A stretch of DNA of 64,000 bases from Mesorhizobium sp. WSM3860 (GTDB lineage: Bacteria; Pseudomonadota; Alphaproteobacteria; Rhizobiales; Rhizobiaceae), in NCBI RefSeq assembly GCF_002294995.1, contig NZ_NSGF01000005.1:1-64000 (forward strand), written 5' to 3'. Positions 18,867 through 28,523 of this stretch are shown one piece after another. Below the pieces are notes generated by a model, which was not told the origin of the DNA, did not search any database, and was given only the letters and a program-made list of their open reading frames with translations. Each line of letters begins with the position of its first letter. Positions within the stretch are counted from its first letter, which is position 1. Made by a program: the position numbers and the translations under genes.

Positions 18867-19751
18867 ATGACAGTATTGTCTTCAGCAGTCGAATACGTCT
18901 CTGCGGGCAGCCGCCTCCAAATAGGTGATCTTCCCCGTCTGGCAAGGCGTAATCCGCTGGTCGCTGTAGGCGGCGGCCTGTTGGGGCTTCTGATCATCCT
19001 TGCACTCGCTGCCCCGCTTTACGCCGGCGATCCGGGGAACATGGATCCATTCAGGCGGCTGCAGCCGCCCTCCGCCGAAATGTGGTTCGGCAGCGACAAT
19101 CTAGGTCGGGATGTTTTTGCCCGAACGATCTTCGGCGCCCGCATCTCGCTCCTGGTCGGATTGATGTCTGCGGCATGCGCGGCACTTGCCGGGCTCCTGA
19201 TCGGTGTCACCGCGGGCTACAGCCGCAGCATCGACAAGATCGTCATGCGGGTCATGGACGGCCTGATGTCGATCCCGACGATTCTTTTGGCAATCGCGCT
19301 GATTTCCCTGACGGGACCGGGAATTGGCATCCTCATCGTGGCGATCGCGGTCTCCGAGACGCCCGCCGTCGCGAGGCTGGTTCGTTCGGTGGTTTTGGGG
19401 GTTCGCGAGCGCCCCTATGTGGAGGCCGCGCTCTGCGGCGGGGCGCGCCTGCCGAAAGTGCTTTGGCGGCATATCCTGCCGAGCACGGTTCCAGCGCTCA
19501 TGGTGCAGGGCGCCACCGTCTCCGCCAGCGCGATCCTGACGGAGGCGGTGCTGAGCTTCCTCGGCGTGGGCGTGCCGCCCGAGATTCCCAGCTGGGGTAA
19601 CATGATTGCCAGTTCGCGGCTGTATCTCGCCATCGCGCCAATGACGATATTCGCTCCCGGGATCTGCCTTGCCGTCACCGTTCTTGCCGTCAACCTGCTC
19701 GGGGACGGCGTCCGCGACCTGTTCGATCCCAGCGCCAAGCGGAGGCGCTGA
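18867..19751 (+). CDS. ABC transporter permease, DppC type
   Basis: The product is about 294 residues from the ATG at 18867; an in-frame GTG at 18852 overlaps the previous gene. It contains the DppC hallmarks [19 protein letters not shown] after the first membrane segment, and [20 protein letters not shown]. The coupling loop region is [37 protein letters not shown] is the typical C-terminal motif. It forms the heteromeric channel with the preceding permease. One base separates its stop from the next ATG. Confidence 0.9.
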   Translation: MTVLSSAVEYVSAGSRLQIGDLPRLARRNPLVAVGGGLLGLLIILALAAPLYAGDPGNMDPFRRLQPPSAEMWFGSDNLGRDVFARTIFGARISLLVGLMSAACAALAGLLIGVTAGYSRSIDKIVMRVMDGLMSIPTILLAIALISLTGPGIGILIVAIAVSETPAVARLVRSVVLGVRERPYVEAALCGGARLPKVLWRHILPSTVPALMVQGATVSASAILTEAVLSFLGVGVPPEIPSWGNMIASSRLYLAIAPMTIFAPGICLAVTVLAVNLLGDGVRDLFDPSAKRRR

Positions 19752-19752
19752 T

Positions 19753-20760
19753 ATGCAGATGAATCAAAGCGCAGGCAACGATGTGCTTCTCGACGTTCGA
19801 GACCTTGAGACACACTTTTTCGGCGAAGAGAGCGTCACCCGCGCGCTCAGTGGGATCAGCTTCCAGGTCAAAAAAGGTGAGACGCTCGGCGTTGTTGGTG
19901 AATCGGGATGCGGCAAGAGCGTCACTGCCCTGTCGATCCTTCGCCTGCTGCCGAAGGTGAGCGCCAGGACCGTCGGCGGCGAGGTCCGCTTTCACGGTCG
20001 CAACCTGCTTGAGCTGTCCGATCGCGAGATGCGAAAGATCCGCGGCGACCAGATCGCCATGATCTTCCAGGAACCGATGACGAGCCTCAATCCGGTCTAT
20101 ACGGTCGGCCATCAGATCGCGGAGGCGGTGCAGATCCACACCAAGGCGTCTCGCTCGGTGGCCATGAAGAAAGCCGAAGAGATGCTCTGTCTCGTCCGCA
20201 TCGCGGACCCCGAGCGTCGCGTCAATGACTACCCTCACCAAATGTCGGGCGGCATGCGCCAGCGCGCCATGATCGCCGTGGCTCTTGCTTGCTCACCGCA
20301 ACTGTTGATCGCTGACGAGCCCACCACGGCGCTCGACGTCACCATCCAGGCACAGATCCTGCGGCTTATCGTCGATCTGAAAGAGCGGATGGGAATGGCC
20401 GTGATGTTTATCACGCATGACCTGGGCGTTGTGGCAGAAACATGCCAGCGCGTAATTGTCATGTATGCCGGCCGGATCGTGGAGCAAGCGAGCGTAACTG
20501 AGCTGTTCGCGCGCCCTGCGCATCCGTACACCCAGGGCCTGATGCGTTCGGTGCCTGATCGGCGCCGCGGCCGTCAACGCCGCCTTGCGGAAATCCCCGG
20601 CATCGTGCCAAGCCTGCGCGAGCCCATTGTGGGCTGCAGCTTTGCGGCTCGCTGCCCGTTTGCGATCGACATTTGCCGCGACAAGACTCCCGCCCTGCGG
20701 GATGTCGGGTCGAGCCACGCCGCAGCCTGTTGGCGCGCCGAAGAGGTGATGGGCGCATGA
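19753..20760 (+). CDS. ABC transporter ATP-binding protein, DppD/OppD type
   Basis: The 335-residue ATPase has Walker [12 protein letters not shown]-loop [10 protein letters not shown], signature MSGGMRQR, Walker [13 protein letters not shown] and the switch His in FITHDLGVV. The C-terminal oligopeptide-transporter extension contains [13 protein letters not shown] and a cysteine-rich segment ([15 protein letters not shown]) that in relatives can hold an iron-sulfur cluster. Its end overlaps the next gene by ATGA. A decayed paralogue survives at 30640-31030. Confidence 0.9.
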   Translation: MQMNQSAGNDVLLDVRDLETHFFGEESVTRALSGISFQVKKGETLGVVGESGCGKSVTALSILRLLPKVSARTVGGEVRFHGRNLLELSDREMRKIRGDQIAMIFQEPMTSLNPVYTVGHQIAEAVQIHTKASRSVAMKKAEEMLCLVRIADPERRVNDYPHQMSGGMRQRAMIAVALACSPQLLIADEPTTALDVTIQAQILRLIVDLKERMGMAVMFITHDLGVVAETCQRVIVMYAGRIVEQASVTELFARPAHPYTQGLMRSVPDRRRGRQRRLAEIPGIVPSLREPIVGCSFAARCPFAIDICRDKTPALRDVGSSHAAACWRAEEVMGA

Positions 20761-21752
20761 GTGGTCCTTTGCTGAAAGTCGAGAATCTGACCAAGCATTA
20801 TCCGCTCGGTGCGGGAATCTTCAAGAAAAGCATTCCGGTGATCCGGGCGGTGGAGGATGTATCCTTTTCCGTCGCCGAGGGCGAGACGCTTTGCATCGTG
20901 GGCGAATCCGGCTGCGGCAAGTCGACTGTCGCGCGGCTTTTGATGCGGCTCGTTGAGCCGACGGGCGGGCGCGTGGTGATCGACGGGACTGATATCGCGG
21001 GCCTCAACAAGGGCGCGCTTCACGCGTGGCGCCGTCGAATGCAGATGGTCTTTCAGGACCCGTACTCGTCGCTCAACCCGCGCCTCACCGCCGGACAGAT
21101 CATCACCGAACCGGTCGAGAATTTTGAGTGTCTCAGCCGGAAGCAGCGTCAGGCGCTTGCCACTGACCTTCTCCGAAAGGTTGGAATGTCGCCCGAGATG
21201 ATAAACAGGCTCCCGTCTGAGTTGTCGGGCGGTCAGCGCCAGCGGCTCGGCATTGCACGCGCCCTGTCGCTCAACCCCTCCCTCATTATCGCGGACGAAG
21301 CGGTCTCAGCCCTCGACGTGTCCGTGCAAGCGCAGATTCTTAATCTGTTTGCAGATCTCCAGCAGCGGATGGGCATCGCCTTCATCTTCATCTCGCATGA
21401 CCTCGGCGTCGTGGAGCATATCGGTAATCGCGTCGCGGTCATGTATCTGGGGCGGATCGTGGAGCTTGCGCCCTGCGAGGCGCTCTTCGCCAAGCCGGTC
21501 CATCCCTACACCGAAGCTCTGATCACCGCGGCACCGGTACCGGATCCGACGCGAGCTCGTCTGGCGGCGCCCGTGGAAGGCGAGGTGCCGAGCCCGATCA
21601 ACCCACCGAGCGGATGCGCGTTTCACCCGCGCTGCTCGCTCGCGGTCGAGCGTTGCCGCATCGACGTGCCGCCTTTGGTGCCAATGCCAGACGGGCGGGT
21701 CGTGGCCTGTCACGTGCGCGCTCCGGCCACAGGAACTCCCTTAGTTCGCTGA
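20757..21752 (+). CDS. ABC transporter ATP-binding protein, DppF/OppF type
   Basis: The 331-residue partner ATPase starts [20 protein letters not shown]. It carries Walker [13 protein letters not shown]-loop [11 protein letters not shown], signature LSGGQRQR, Walker [13 protein letters not shown] and HDLGVVEHI. The C-terminal extension has [16 protein letters not shown] and a cysteine motif, [13 protein letters not shown]. Walker B ends in EAVSALD, the usual OppF variant. With DppD it powers import. A decayed paralogue with the same start is at 31058. Confidence 0.9.
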   Translation: MSGPLLKVENLTKHYPLGAGIFKKSIPVIRAVEDVSFSVAEGETLCIVGESGCGKSTVARLLMRLVEPTGGRVVIDGTDIAGLNKGALHAWRRRMQMVFQDPYSSLNPRLTAGQIITEPVENFECLSRKQRQALATDLLRKVGMSPEMINRLPSELSGGQRQRLGIARALSLNPSLIIADEAVSALDVSVQAQILNLFADLQQRMGIAFIFISHDLGVVEHIGNRVAVMYLGRIVELAPCEALFAKPVHPYTEALITAAPVPDPTRARLAAPVEGEVPSPINPPSGCAFHPRCSLAVERCRIDVPPLVPMPDGRVVACHVRAPATGTPLVR

Positions 21753-21817
21753 ACCGGCGAATACCTCGGCAACGACAGTTTCGGCCGTGTAGGCACACTC
21801 AACCTAGCGAGAATGCA

Positions 21818-23227
21818 GTGGAAAAAAAATTGTGCGATAACGCTCATCCAGCCCGGCGGTCTGATAGCTACGATACGGTCGGCTCGATCGAAACCAACGT
21901 TGCAGAGGGTTTCACGATGGTCGCAGTCGGCGACCTGATTGTATCCCGACCGCTGACCAGATACGAACACCCCGGCTTCGGTGAGGTCGTCAAGATCCTT
22001 TGTGATGCCGATGTCACGTTCGGCAACATGGAAACCCTGATCTTCGATATTCGATCGTTCAAGGGAAGTCCTGCGGCCGAGTACGGTGGTGCGTATCACG
22101 TCAGCATACCGGAGCTCGGACCTGATTTGAAGGCGATGGGGTTCAATTTAATGAGCCGCGCAAATAACCATTCGCTTGATTGGGGCGTTGAAGGCATGCG
22201 AGAGACCAGCCGCATATTGGATGAGAGCGGTATCGTCCATGCTGGTGTTGGGGAAAGTCTTGCACAAGCTGGCGCCGCCCGCTTCTTGGAAACTACACGT
22301 GGTCGCGCGGCACTTTTGTCGTTTAGCTCAACGTTCATGCCGATGTCTCGTGCGTGCAATCCCGCCGGCGAGGCGCCCGCCAGACCTGGACTCAACCCCC
22401 TTCGTTTGGCGGAAAGCATCGTGGTCCCGCCAGAGATGCTGGAAAACTTAGGGCAAGTGCGCGATGCGCTGCCCGGTTACAAATCCAGCCATGGTGGCTC
22501 AACCCGAGTCGTGGTCGCCGGAGCGACGTTCAAGGCGGGCGACAAGGCCGGCTACAGCTACGAACCCGATCCGGGCGATGTCGCCGACATTCTGCGAAAC
22601 GTTCGCCGGGGCAAGCAGTTCTCTGATTTCTGCATCGTTACGAACCACGGTCACGAGCCTAATTGGATTGAGGAAGTAAGCCAGGAACCGCCGGACTACG
22701 AGCAATCCTTGGCGCGTAGACTTATTGATGCCGGGGCCGATGTATATGTCGGACACGGGCCGCACCTACTGCGAGGCATCGAAATCTATAAGGGCCGCCC
22801 GATCTTTTATAGCCTCGGAAACTTTTTCTACGACGACCTCCGGACGCCCGTGGGGGCGGACATGTTCGCCGCCTACGGCAAAGATCCACGACACCACACC
22901 GAAGCCGAGGTGACCGTCGACGAAGAGACGAAGGGGTACCCGACGGCAAACGGATTTGTGGGCGCGCTTGCGCAACCCATTTTCTACGAGAGTGTCATCA
23001 CAGTCAGCCGATTTGAGCAGAACCAGCTTGCCGAGTTGCGACTTTATCCGATCGAGCTTGGCTATTCCAAGAGGTTTGCCAATCGGGGTATCCCGCAGTT
23101 GGTCCACGGCCCACAGGCAAAGGCCATTCTGCAGCGGCTTCAGAAGCTCTCCGACCCGTTCGGAACCCGAATTGTCATTGAAAACGACACTGGAGCCATA
23201 AGGCTGAAGCCCAAATCCCCGCTGTGA
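21818..23227 (+). CDS. CapA-family (PGA_cap) metallophosphatase-like protein
   Basis: The frame from the GTG at 21818 gives about 469 residues. An ATG at 21917, just before VAVGDLIVSRPLTRYEH, is the other possible start. CapA motifs are clear: GDLIVSRP, FGNMETLIFD, RANNHSLDWGVEGM, VTNHGHEPN, GADVYVGHGPHLLRGIE and FYSLGNFFYDD. The Asp, Asn and His residues form the two-metal centre of the calcineurin-like fold. CapA/PgsA proteins were named for poly-gamma-glutamate capsule synthesis, but no capB or capC genes are present here. Relatives without them often sit next to peptide importers. It has no signal peptide, unlike capsule CapA. It follows the importer operon by about 65 bases and is probably in the same transcript. 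Confidence 0.8.
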   Translation: MEKKLCDNAHPARRSDSYDTVGSIETNVAEGFTMVAVGDLIVSRPLTRYEHPGFGEVVKILCDADVTFGNMETLIFDIRSFKGSPAAEYGGAYHVSIPELGPDLKAMGFNLMSRANNHSLDWGVEGMRETSRILDESGIVHAGVGESLAQAGAARFLETTRGRAALLSFSSTFMPMSRACNPAGEAPARPGLNPLRLAESIVVPPEMLENLGQVRDALPGYKSSHGGSTRVVVAGATFKAGDKAGYSYEPDPGDVADILRNVRRGKQFSDFCIVTNHGHEPNWIEEVSQEPPDYEQSLARRLIDAGADVYVGHGPHLLRGIEIYKGRPIFYSLGNFFYDDLRTPVGADMFAAYGKDPRHHTEAEVTVDEETKGYPTANGFVGALAQPIFYESVITVSRFEQNQLAELRLYPIELGYSKRFANRGIPQLVHGPQAKAILQRLQKLSDPFGTRIVIENDTGAIRLKPKSPL

Positions 23228-23450
23228 CGTTGCTTAGAGACAGCCGAATAGCAGAAAGTTCGGAGGTACTTCTAGCCGCTGTGATGTCATTGAGGGTCGT
23301 GCCCCACCGCGTGGTGTAGCTCGGCGGATACGAAGCCGCTCGCGAGCGCGCCCTCAACAGCGCTGGAGCGAGCGAGCGGCGTAGCAGCGGTCATCGATGT
23401 TCCCCGGTAGGTCGGGTTGCTCACACCAACCTGATTCGAAGGAACGACCG

Positions 23451-23750
23451 ATGAGCGACGACATGATGAACCTGCGCACACCCGTGGAGAAGACCCCCGA
23501 TGCCGATTGTTGCGCCAGACGATTCGGCTTTGCCGCTGAGCGGCTGATGGAGCTGGAGGTGGGCGCCGGCTATGGGGAGAAGAGCCCGTTGGGCGCGGCC
23601 CAGCGCAACGGCTACCGCGACAGAGACTGGGAGATGCGGGGCCGGCACCGTCGAGTTGCGCATCCCCAGGCTCAGGAAGGGCTCCTACTTTCCAGGCTTC
23701 TTGGAGCCGCGGCGCATGGCCGAGAAGGCGCCTTCGTCGAGCGGCTGTGC
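23451..23750 (+). mobile_element. IS256-family transposase N-terminal fragment
   Basis: Across two frames it reads [13 protein letters not shown], a run of NGYRDR, then [20 protein letters not shown] and RRMAEKAPS. This is the N-terminal region of an IS256 transposase (the usual segment is TLxLxIPKLRxGSYFPxFLEPR). It has a frameshift and ends at the junction with an IS3 tail near 23737-23755. Confidence 0.75.
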
Positions 23751-23880
23751 GCACGATCAAATACGAGTGGTCTATCTGCGCGCCTACGACAGCGTGTCCG
23801 AGCCCCGCGCGTCGATCGCCCGGTATCTCGCCTTCTATAATGAGGGCGCCCGGCCGCAACCCGCTTCCGCACGCAGGCGA
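23737..23880 (+). mobile_element. IS3 OrfB C-terminal tail fused to the IS256 fragment
   Basis: The sequence from about 23737 matches 284-390 and 30280-30395: CGAGCGGCTGTG, then the region coding RAYDSVSE and ARYLAFYN. The junction lies inside a short stretch (CTTCGTCGAGCGGCTGTG) that also fits the IS256 sequence, as if the two elements recombined at a small homology. Confidence 0.7.
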
Positions 23881-24130
23881 CGCGCCACTTGAACGGCCGC
23901 AGCGGCGGCGCGAAGGACAGGAACAGACACGGACTGTCCACCTTCGGTCGAGCGAGCAGGATGCAATCGGCGAGTGCGGCGCCGCTCTGTTCGAGGAGTA
24001 GCACCACCGATCACGCTTGCCCTTGGTGCGCCGGACAAAAACAACATCGCTGTTCGCCAGTCGATATCCTTCAGCCGAATGGCGCGTAACTCGCCGATGA
24101 GGGCCGATCCACCGACACCATCATGGCTAC
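23835..24130 (-). pseudogene. Tyrosine recombinase (XerC/D-like integrase) remnant
   Basis: The minus strand reads ELRAIRLKDIDW, then in another frame RTKGKRDR, and then LLLEQSGAALADCILLARPK and CLFLSFAPPLRPF. This is the order of the catalytic-domain segments of a XerD-like recombinase around its Arg and Lys residues. Frameshifts break it. No HxxR or catalytic Tyr region remains. Confidence 0.65.
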
Positions 24131-24162
24131 CGACCTGAGCCAGCCGATTTTCAAAACGTCTC

Positions 24163-25290
24163 TTAGTAGAAAAGCTTCCGCTCCATTTCCGTCAGGCGCT
24201 TGCCGCCCTCACGTGTGACGACCACGGTTTCGCTAAACGGAAGGCTGCACGCCGAGGTATACATGTGGAAAACTTGATTTTCCTCCAACTGCCATTCACT
24301 CTCGGGGAGGAAGACGCGAGTGAAATCACTGGTGCGAGGAGGGAGCTTGAGGCCGAGGGTGTAGCCGGTGATAGTCGTGTAGCTGTCGCGCAATCCAGCC
24401 GCCAATATGCCCTCGCGCAGGATGCGGTCCACATCCTTAGCATTTGCTCCGGCCTTCATAGCGCTGATCTGCTCGTCTTGAATTTGGATGATCCTTTCCG
24501 CGGTCCGGAGTTGTTCGTCGGTTGGCACGCCGATCAATTTCGAGCGCATGATCCGCGCGGTGTAGCCGCGGAAATGCGGAACCGGTTCCACAAACACGAG
24601 ATCGCCCTCGGCCAGCACACGGTCACCGAGTGAGGAGTGAAAGGACGTGGAAGGCCCGGACGAAATAACGCCGATCTGGGCGTTGTCCGCGCCACTGCGC
24701 CAAGCTTCGCTCGTCATGGCGATGAAAATTTCTCGCTCATTGATACCTGCCCGAGCTGTCTCGAAGGCTGCCGATGCCGCGCGGTCGCAGATCTTGGCGG
24801 CCATCTTTTGACAGGCAAGTTCGAGCGGAGATTTGACCAGCCGCATTTCCCACATAACCCGGGAGAAATCTACTATCCTGGCACTCGGCAGCAGGCTTTC
24901 GAGCTCCAATGCCCGATTTACGGTGAGAAAATGGCTGTCGCGCTCAACACCTATGGCTGAGGCCCCAAAACCGCGAGCTTTAACAGTTTCGGCCACGACC
25001 TTGACCGGATTTTCGTTATCGTTGAACGCCGCGTAATCAGTCAGCCAACTCGCCTCGTTAAAGGTCGAAGCGTCGATTGCACGGACCACTTGGATCGGCT
25101 CGCCATCAAGAGGGATGAGTACCGATTGATACATTGCCGCTGTGGAAGCGTAGCCGCTGAAATAGATCATGTGCTCGCGTTGGTCCACGATAAGCAGGTC
25201 AACGCGCCGCTCGGCCATCACCGTGCGCAATACTGCGAGGCGCGAGCGGAATTCGTCGACGGGAAAGCGCGGCGGGAAGAGTTGTGTCAT
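24163..25290 (-). CDS. M24 creatinase / ectoine-hydrolase (DoeA) type protein, copy B
   Basis: The 375-residue protein begins at the ATG at 25290 (MTQLFPPRFPVDEFRSRL), with AGGA about 8 bases upstream. The longer in-frame extension to 25401 is unlikely. It aligns almost end to end with copy A at 6657-7790, including GERDSHFL-like (GVERDSHFLTVNRALELESL) and SSGPSTSFHSSLGDRVL. It shows the same loss of metal ligands (VEPVPHFRGYTARIMRS, ITGYTLGL, FSETVVV). It faces the opposite way and is followed upstream by an ATP-grasp ligase gene on the same strand, about 270 bases away, so the two may be co-transcribed. Confidence 0.8.
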   Translation of the reverse strand: MTQLFPPRFPVDEFRSRLAVLRTVMAERRVDLLIVDQREHMIYFSGYASTAAMYQSVLIPLDGEPIQVVRAIDASTFNEASWLTDYAAFNDNENPVKVVAETVKARGFGASAIGVERDSHFLTVNRALELESLLPSARIVDFSRVMWEMRLVKSPLELACQKMAAKICDRAASAAFETARAGINEREIFIAMTSEAWRSGADNAQIGVISSGPSTSFHSSLGDRVLAEGDLVFVEPVPHFRGYTARIMRSKLIGVPTDEQLRTAERIIQIQDEQISAMKAGANAKDVDRILREGILAAGLRDSYTTITGYTLGLKLPPRTSDFTRVFLPESEWQLEENQVFHMYTSACSLPFSETVVVTREGGKRLTEMERKLFY

Positions 25291-25561
25291 CAATTCAATC
25301 CTAAGGGAGGTTATGGCACGACATGCTCTGGTGCCGGGAAGGACGGCCGCCGCGGCCGACGTGGCTGAGTAGCGGCGGAGTATGCGACCGTATCGGAACA
25401 ACCATGGGTGACCTGCAATGGCATGGAGCGGAAAAACGGAGCTTCTGTACCACTTCGGCTCCCCTGAGACACAGTCCTTAGACCAAGTTCAAAGAGTTGC
25501 CTGTTTAAGGAAACCAGCTTGATTGACCCATTTGCTTCGGGTGCACTGACACTAAAGTGTC

Positions 25562-26776
25562 TTATTCCCCAGAGTTCGGTGTGATCGACCAATCGATCAA
25601 GTCCACGGCATGCTGAAGTATTGCCTTGGTCCGAATACGCTTAGGCGAAGCGGCGATGACATGGCCGATCCTGTCTCGGCTATCGCCTTTCCTGATGATC
25701 GGCGTCTTGCGTTCAATATAGAATTCGACCTCAGCAACACCTGGCACGGCAGCCGCCCTACTGCCGTCAATCCAATCGAGGGTGCCATCGCGATGCGGAA
25801 GTAAAATCCGCGCCGCCGCAGTATGCGAATGCCTCTTGCCTGACTTCCACTCCTCCCCGATGGCAAGCTTGATATGCTGGGTGACGAGATCGACACCGTA
25901 AGCCAAGTGGACCAATTGAGGGGCCGGCGTGCCACCAAGACGCGGATTGACTTCAATGACAGCTGGGCCAAGCTTCGTCCACCGCAAGTCAATGTTCGTC
26001 GGCCCCCAGCCAAGCCCGAGAGCTCGCAAACAGCTCAGTGAAACATCTGCGATACGCTTACTCTCATTACCATTCAGCGGCGCTGGATAGATGTACTCAC
26101 GACAGACGAAGTGCGGCGGGAGGCCGAAGTCTGCGGCGGCTATCCCGATGATCTCATTTCCCATTATTTCAATGCTATAATGGGGCCCTTGTGCGAATTC
26201 TTCGATCAGTATACTTGGCGAAGACCACCAGACGTGCTCGCCCCCCAATAAATAATTCGTATGTTGGGCTACCTCATCGAAACTGCGGCACAATCGGACC
26301 CCCATGCTGCCTATGCCGGCGGCTGGCTTAACAATCACCGGAAGGCCGATCTCCGCGGCAGAGCTTTCTACCTCCGCCGCATCTTTTGCCAATCGATAAG
26401 AAGGCATTGGAACGCCAGCCTTCCGGAGGAGCTGACGTTGAGTGAATTTGTCGCAGCACCTTTCGATCGATACGGGGTTCGGTCCCGGCAGATCGAAATA
26501 GCGGCAGAGCTTAGCAGCGGCCGCATAGGTCAACTCTAGGGCAGACGTAATCCCAGCAATGTCATAGGTCTCACGGAGCCGGCGGCATTCGCGAATGAGC
26601 GCATCGACGCTGTTTGTATCGGCACGGATTGCCTCAATCCCTTCCCTTGCGAGATAAGCATACCGAGCCGGATCAGCCACCAAGGCGATTGGTCTAAGCC
26701 CAAGGCGCCGGGCCGCTAGGATGTATCGCAACATATTACTTGCGCCTTCCACCAGGATGAACGCTCTTCTTGCCAT
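25562..26776 (-). CDS. ATP-grasp ligase, L-amino-acid-ligase / carnosine-synthase type, copy 1
   Basis: The 404-residue protein starts FILVEGASNMLRYILAARRL, the preATP-grasp Rossmann part. The ATP-grasp core has PVIVKPAAGIGSMGVRLC (nucleotide loop), ILIEEFAQGPHYSIEIMG and KLGPAVIEVNPRLGG, where Glu, Asn and Arg bind magnesium and phosphate. It is closest to the BacD/L-amino-acid ligase group that joins two amino acids or an acid and an amine. A paralogue lies at 28524-29762. Being next to M24 copy B, it could make, or be the reverse partner for, the substrate of that hydrolase. The product is unknown. Confidence 0.8.
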   Translation of the reverse strand: MARRAFILVEGASNMLRYILAARRLGLRPIALVADPARYAYLAREGIEAIRADTNSVDALIRECRRLRETYDIAGITSALELTYAAAAKLCRYFDLPGPNPVSIERCCDKFTQRQLLRKAGVPMPSYRLAKDAAEVESSAAEIGLPVIVKPAAGIGSMGVRLCRSFDEVAQHTNYLLGGEHVWWSSPSILIEEFAQGPHYSIEIMGNEIIGIAAADFGLPPHFVCREYIYPAPLNGNESKRIADVSLSCLRALGLGWGPTNIDLRWTKLGPAVIEVNPRLGGTPAPQLVHLAYGVDLVTQHIKLAIGEEWKSGKRHSHTAAARILLPHRDGTLDWIDGSRAAAVPGVAEVEFYIERKTPIIRKGDSRDRIGHVIAASPKRIRTKAILQHAVDLIDWSITPNSGE

Positions 26777-27099
26777 TGGCGTTGACCTTCTGTTGTGGGC
26801 TGTGCGTCAGCCTGCGCGTGAGGCATCTTCTTACATTCGCCAAACCTCGAAATCATGAGTATAAATACCATTATCGGTAGGTTGTATTGTTAAAATATTT
26901 GCAAAATCATTTGAAAGTTTTGTCGCAACCGGCTTCGCCGTGTGAAAAATGCTCCGCGAAGCGATCCATCTCGCACCGAGTGCACCGCTACGCGAGGCGC
27001 CTCAGTACCCCACCATACGAAAAATAGAAGTCGGGCATATCGCCCCTCCAGCATTGCGGCGCAGGGGGATCCCGCGTCGGTGGCGCGCCACCTAACCGC
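26777..27099. other. Intergenic with an AT-rich patch upstream of ATP-grasp copy 1
   Basis: About 320 bases. The part at 26855-26925 is much richer in A and T than its surroundings and is the likely promoter region for the minus-strand ATP-grasp gene. No -35/-10 pair stands out. The far end merges into IS66 debris. Confidence 0.4.
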
Positions 27100-27340
27100 A
27101 CGCCGGCGATCTTTATGTTTTCCGAGGCCGCAGTGGCAATCTGATCAAGATTCTCTGGCAGATGGGCTCGGCATGTCGCTGTATGCAAAACGGCTCGAGA
27201 AAGGCCGGTTTCTATAGCCGTCGCAGGCGGATGGCACGGTTTCCATATCACTAGCGCAGCTCGCCTACGTGCTTGATGGGATCGATTGGCGCAACCCGCG
27301 TCACACCTTCCGCCCCCAGCGCGCGGGCCGAGTTTTCTTT
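27100..27340 (+). mobile_element. IS66 TnpB fragment
   Basis: The frames read LYVFRGRSGNLIKILW, then LYAKRLEKGRFL, SQADGTVSISLAQLAYVLDG and IDWRNPRHTFRP. These are the C-terminal two-thirds of IS66 TnpB. An internal frameshift and a stop interrupt it. TnpC follows in the usual order. Confidence 0.75.
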
Positions 27341-27394
27341 GATTTGCGCGATTTTCCGCGAGTCAGCGGACGCGTTTTATGATACACGCCAGGG

Positions 27395-28315
27395 CGCGGT
27401 TGCCACCGCCCAGGATGTTGTTCCGGACGATATCGGCGCGCTGAGGGCGGCGCCGGCCGCGGCGCTGGCCAGAGCCAAAGACGAGGCCGCGCGCGCTGCG
27501 CTGGTCGAGGCCGAACTGGCGGTCGCCAAGGCCAAGGCGTCGGATGATGCGGCGCTGATCGCACACCAGGATCTGACGATCCGGAAGCTGCAGCGGGCGC
27601 TGCATGGCCGGAGTTCTGAACGTTCGGCCCGCCTGCACGAGCGGATGGAGACTCACCTTCGAGGAACTCGAGAGCACGACGAGGCAAGACGAGATCCGCC
27701 GAGCAGGCCGCGGCCCGGACCACCGAGGTGGCGCCTTGTGTTGGCAACGACCGGCGCGCCAGCCAAATTTGCCGCGCGAGCGTATGGTCGGAGCCGGCGC
27801 CGGCCGCTTGCGACTGCTGCGGCGGTCATCGGCTGCGCAAGCTGGGTGACGATATCAGTGAGACGCCGGGGGTGGCGCCGCCGCAATGGAAGGTGATCCA
27901 GGACGTGCGGGAGAAGTTCGCCTGCCGCGGCTGCGAGGCGATCAGCCAGGCTCCGGCGACGTTCCACGTCACCCCACGGCCGGTCCCGGCCTGCTGGCGG
28001 TGATCCTGTTCGAGAAGTTCTGACAGCTGCCGCTCAACCACCAAGGCTGAACGCTATGCCCGCGAAGGCGTGCCGCTCAGCCTGTCGACGCCCGCCACTA
28101 GGTCGGCGCCGGCGCTGCGGCGCTGATGCCACTGTTCAAGCGGCTCGAAGCCCATGTGCTAGCCGCCTCACGTCTGCCCGACCCAGCGATGCTCGGACAT
28201 GCCTTACACACGGTAGAGGCGCTGAACAATGCGCTGGCCCGGCTGGCGGACCGCCGCCGCCCGGCAGACACGCCTGCACAAACCGCTGGCACTGGCAGGC
28301 TACAATGAGCACCCT
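27395..28315 (+). mobile_element. IS66 TnpC transposase, broken
   Basis: The pieces in order are: AVAKAKASDDAALIAHQDLT and RSSERSARLHERME (leucine-zipper region), RKLGDDISET with WKVIQDVREKFACRGCEAIS (zinc-binding region), APATFHVTPR, and ALMPLFKRLEAHVLAASRL. Frameshifts occur several times. The DDE core is mostly missing, with only a scrap (LAGYNEHP) left at the 3' end. Confidence 0.75.
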
Positions 28316-28523
28316 CAAAGCACCCTGATCACCGCCCTCATCGGAGGGTACTTTCTTGTTTCAGTCGTGCAACTGGTCCTTCAAGTAAATTTACGGAATC
28401 TTTGCGCGCGCAATTTCCGGCGATGGTACTTTCACAGCGACGTCTGAGGCGTGGCGTAGCAAAGAACACTTATGCCCATTTACGCTCGGACTGCACAACG
28501 CGCAACGTCGGAGGCAGAAGCAA

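Noticed and set aside
25310..25335. Second TGGCACG sequence as a sigma-54 promoter
   Set aside because: The GC of the -12 element is one base off the needed spacing and no symbiotic nif or fix gene follows.
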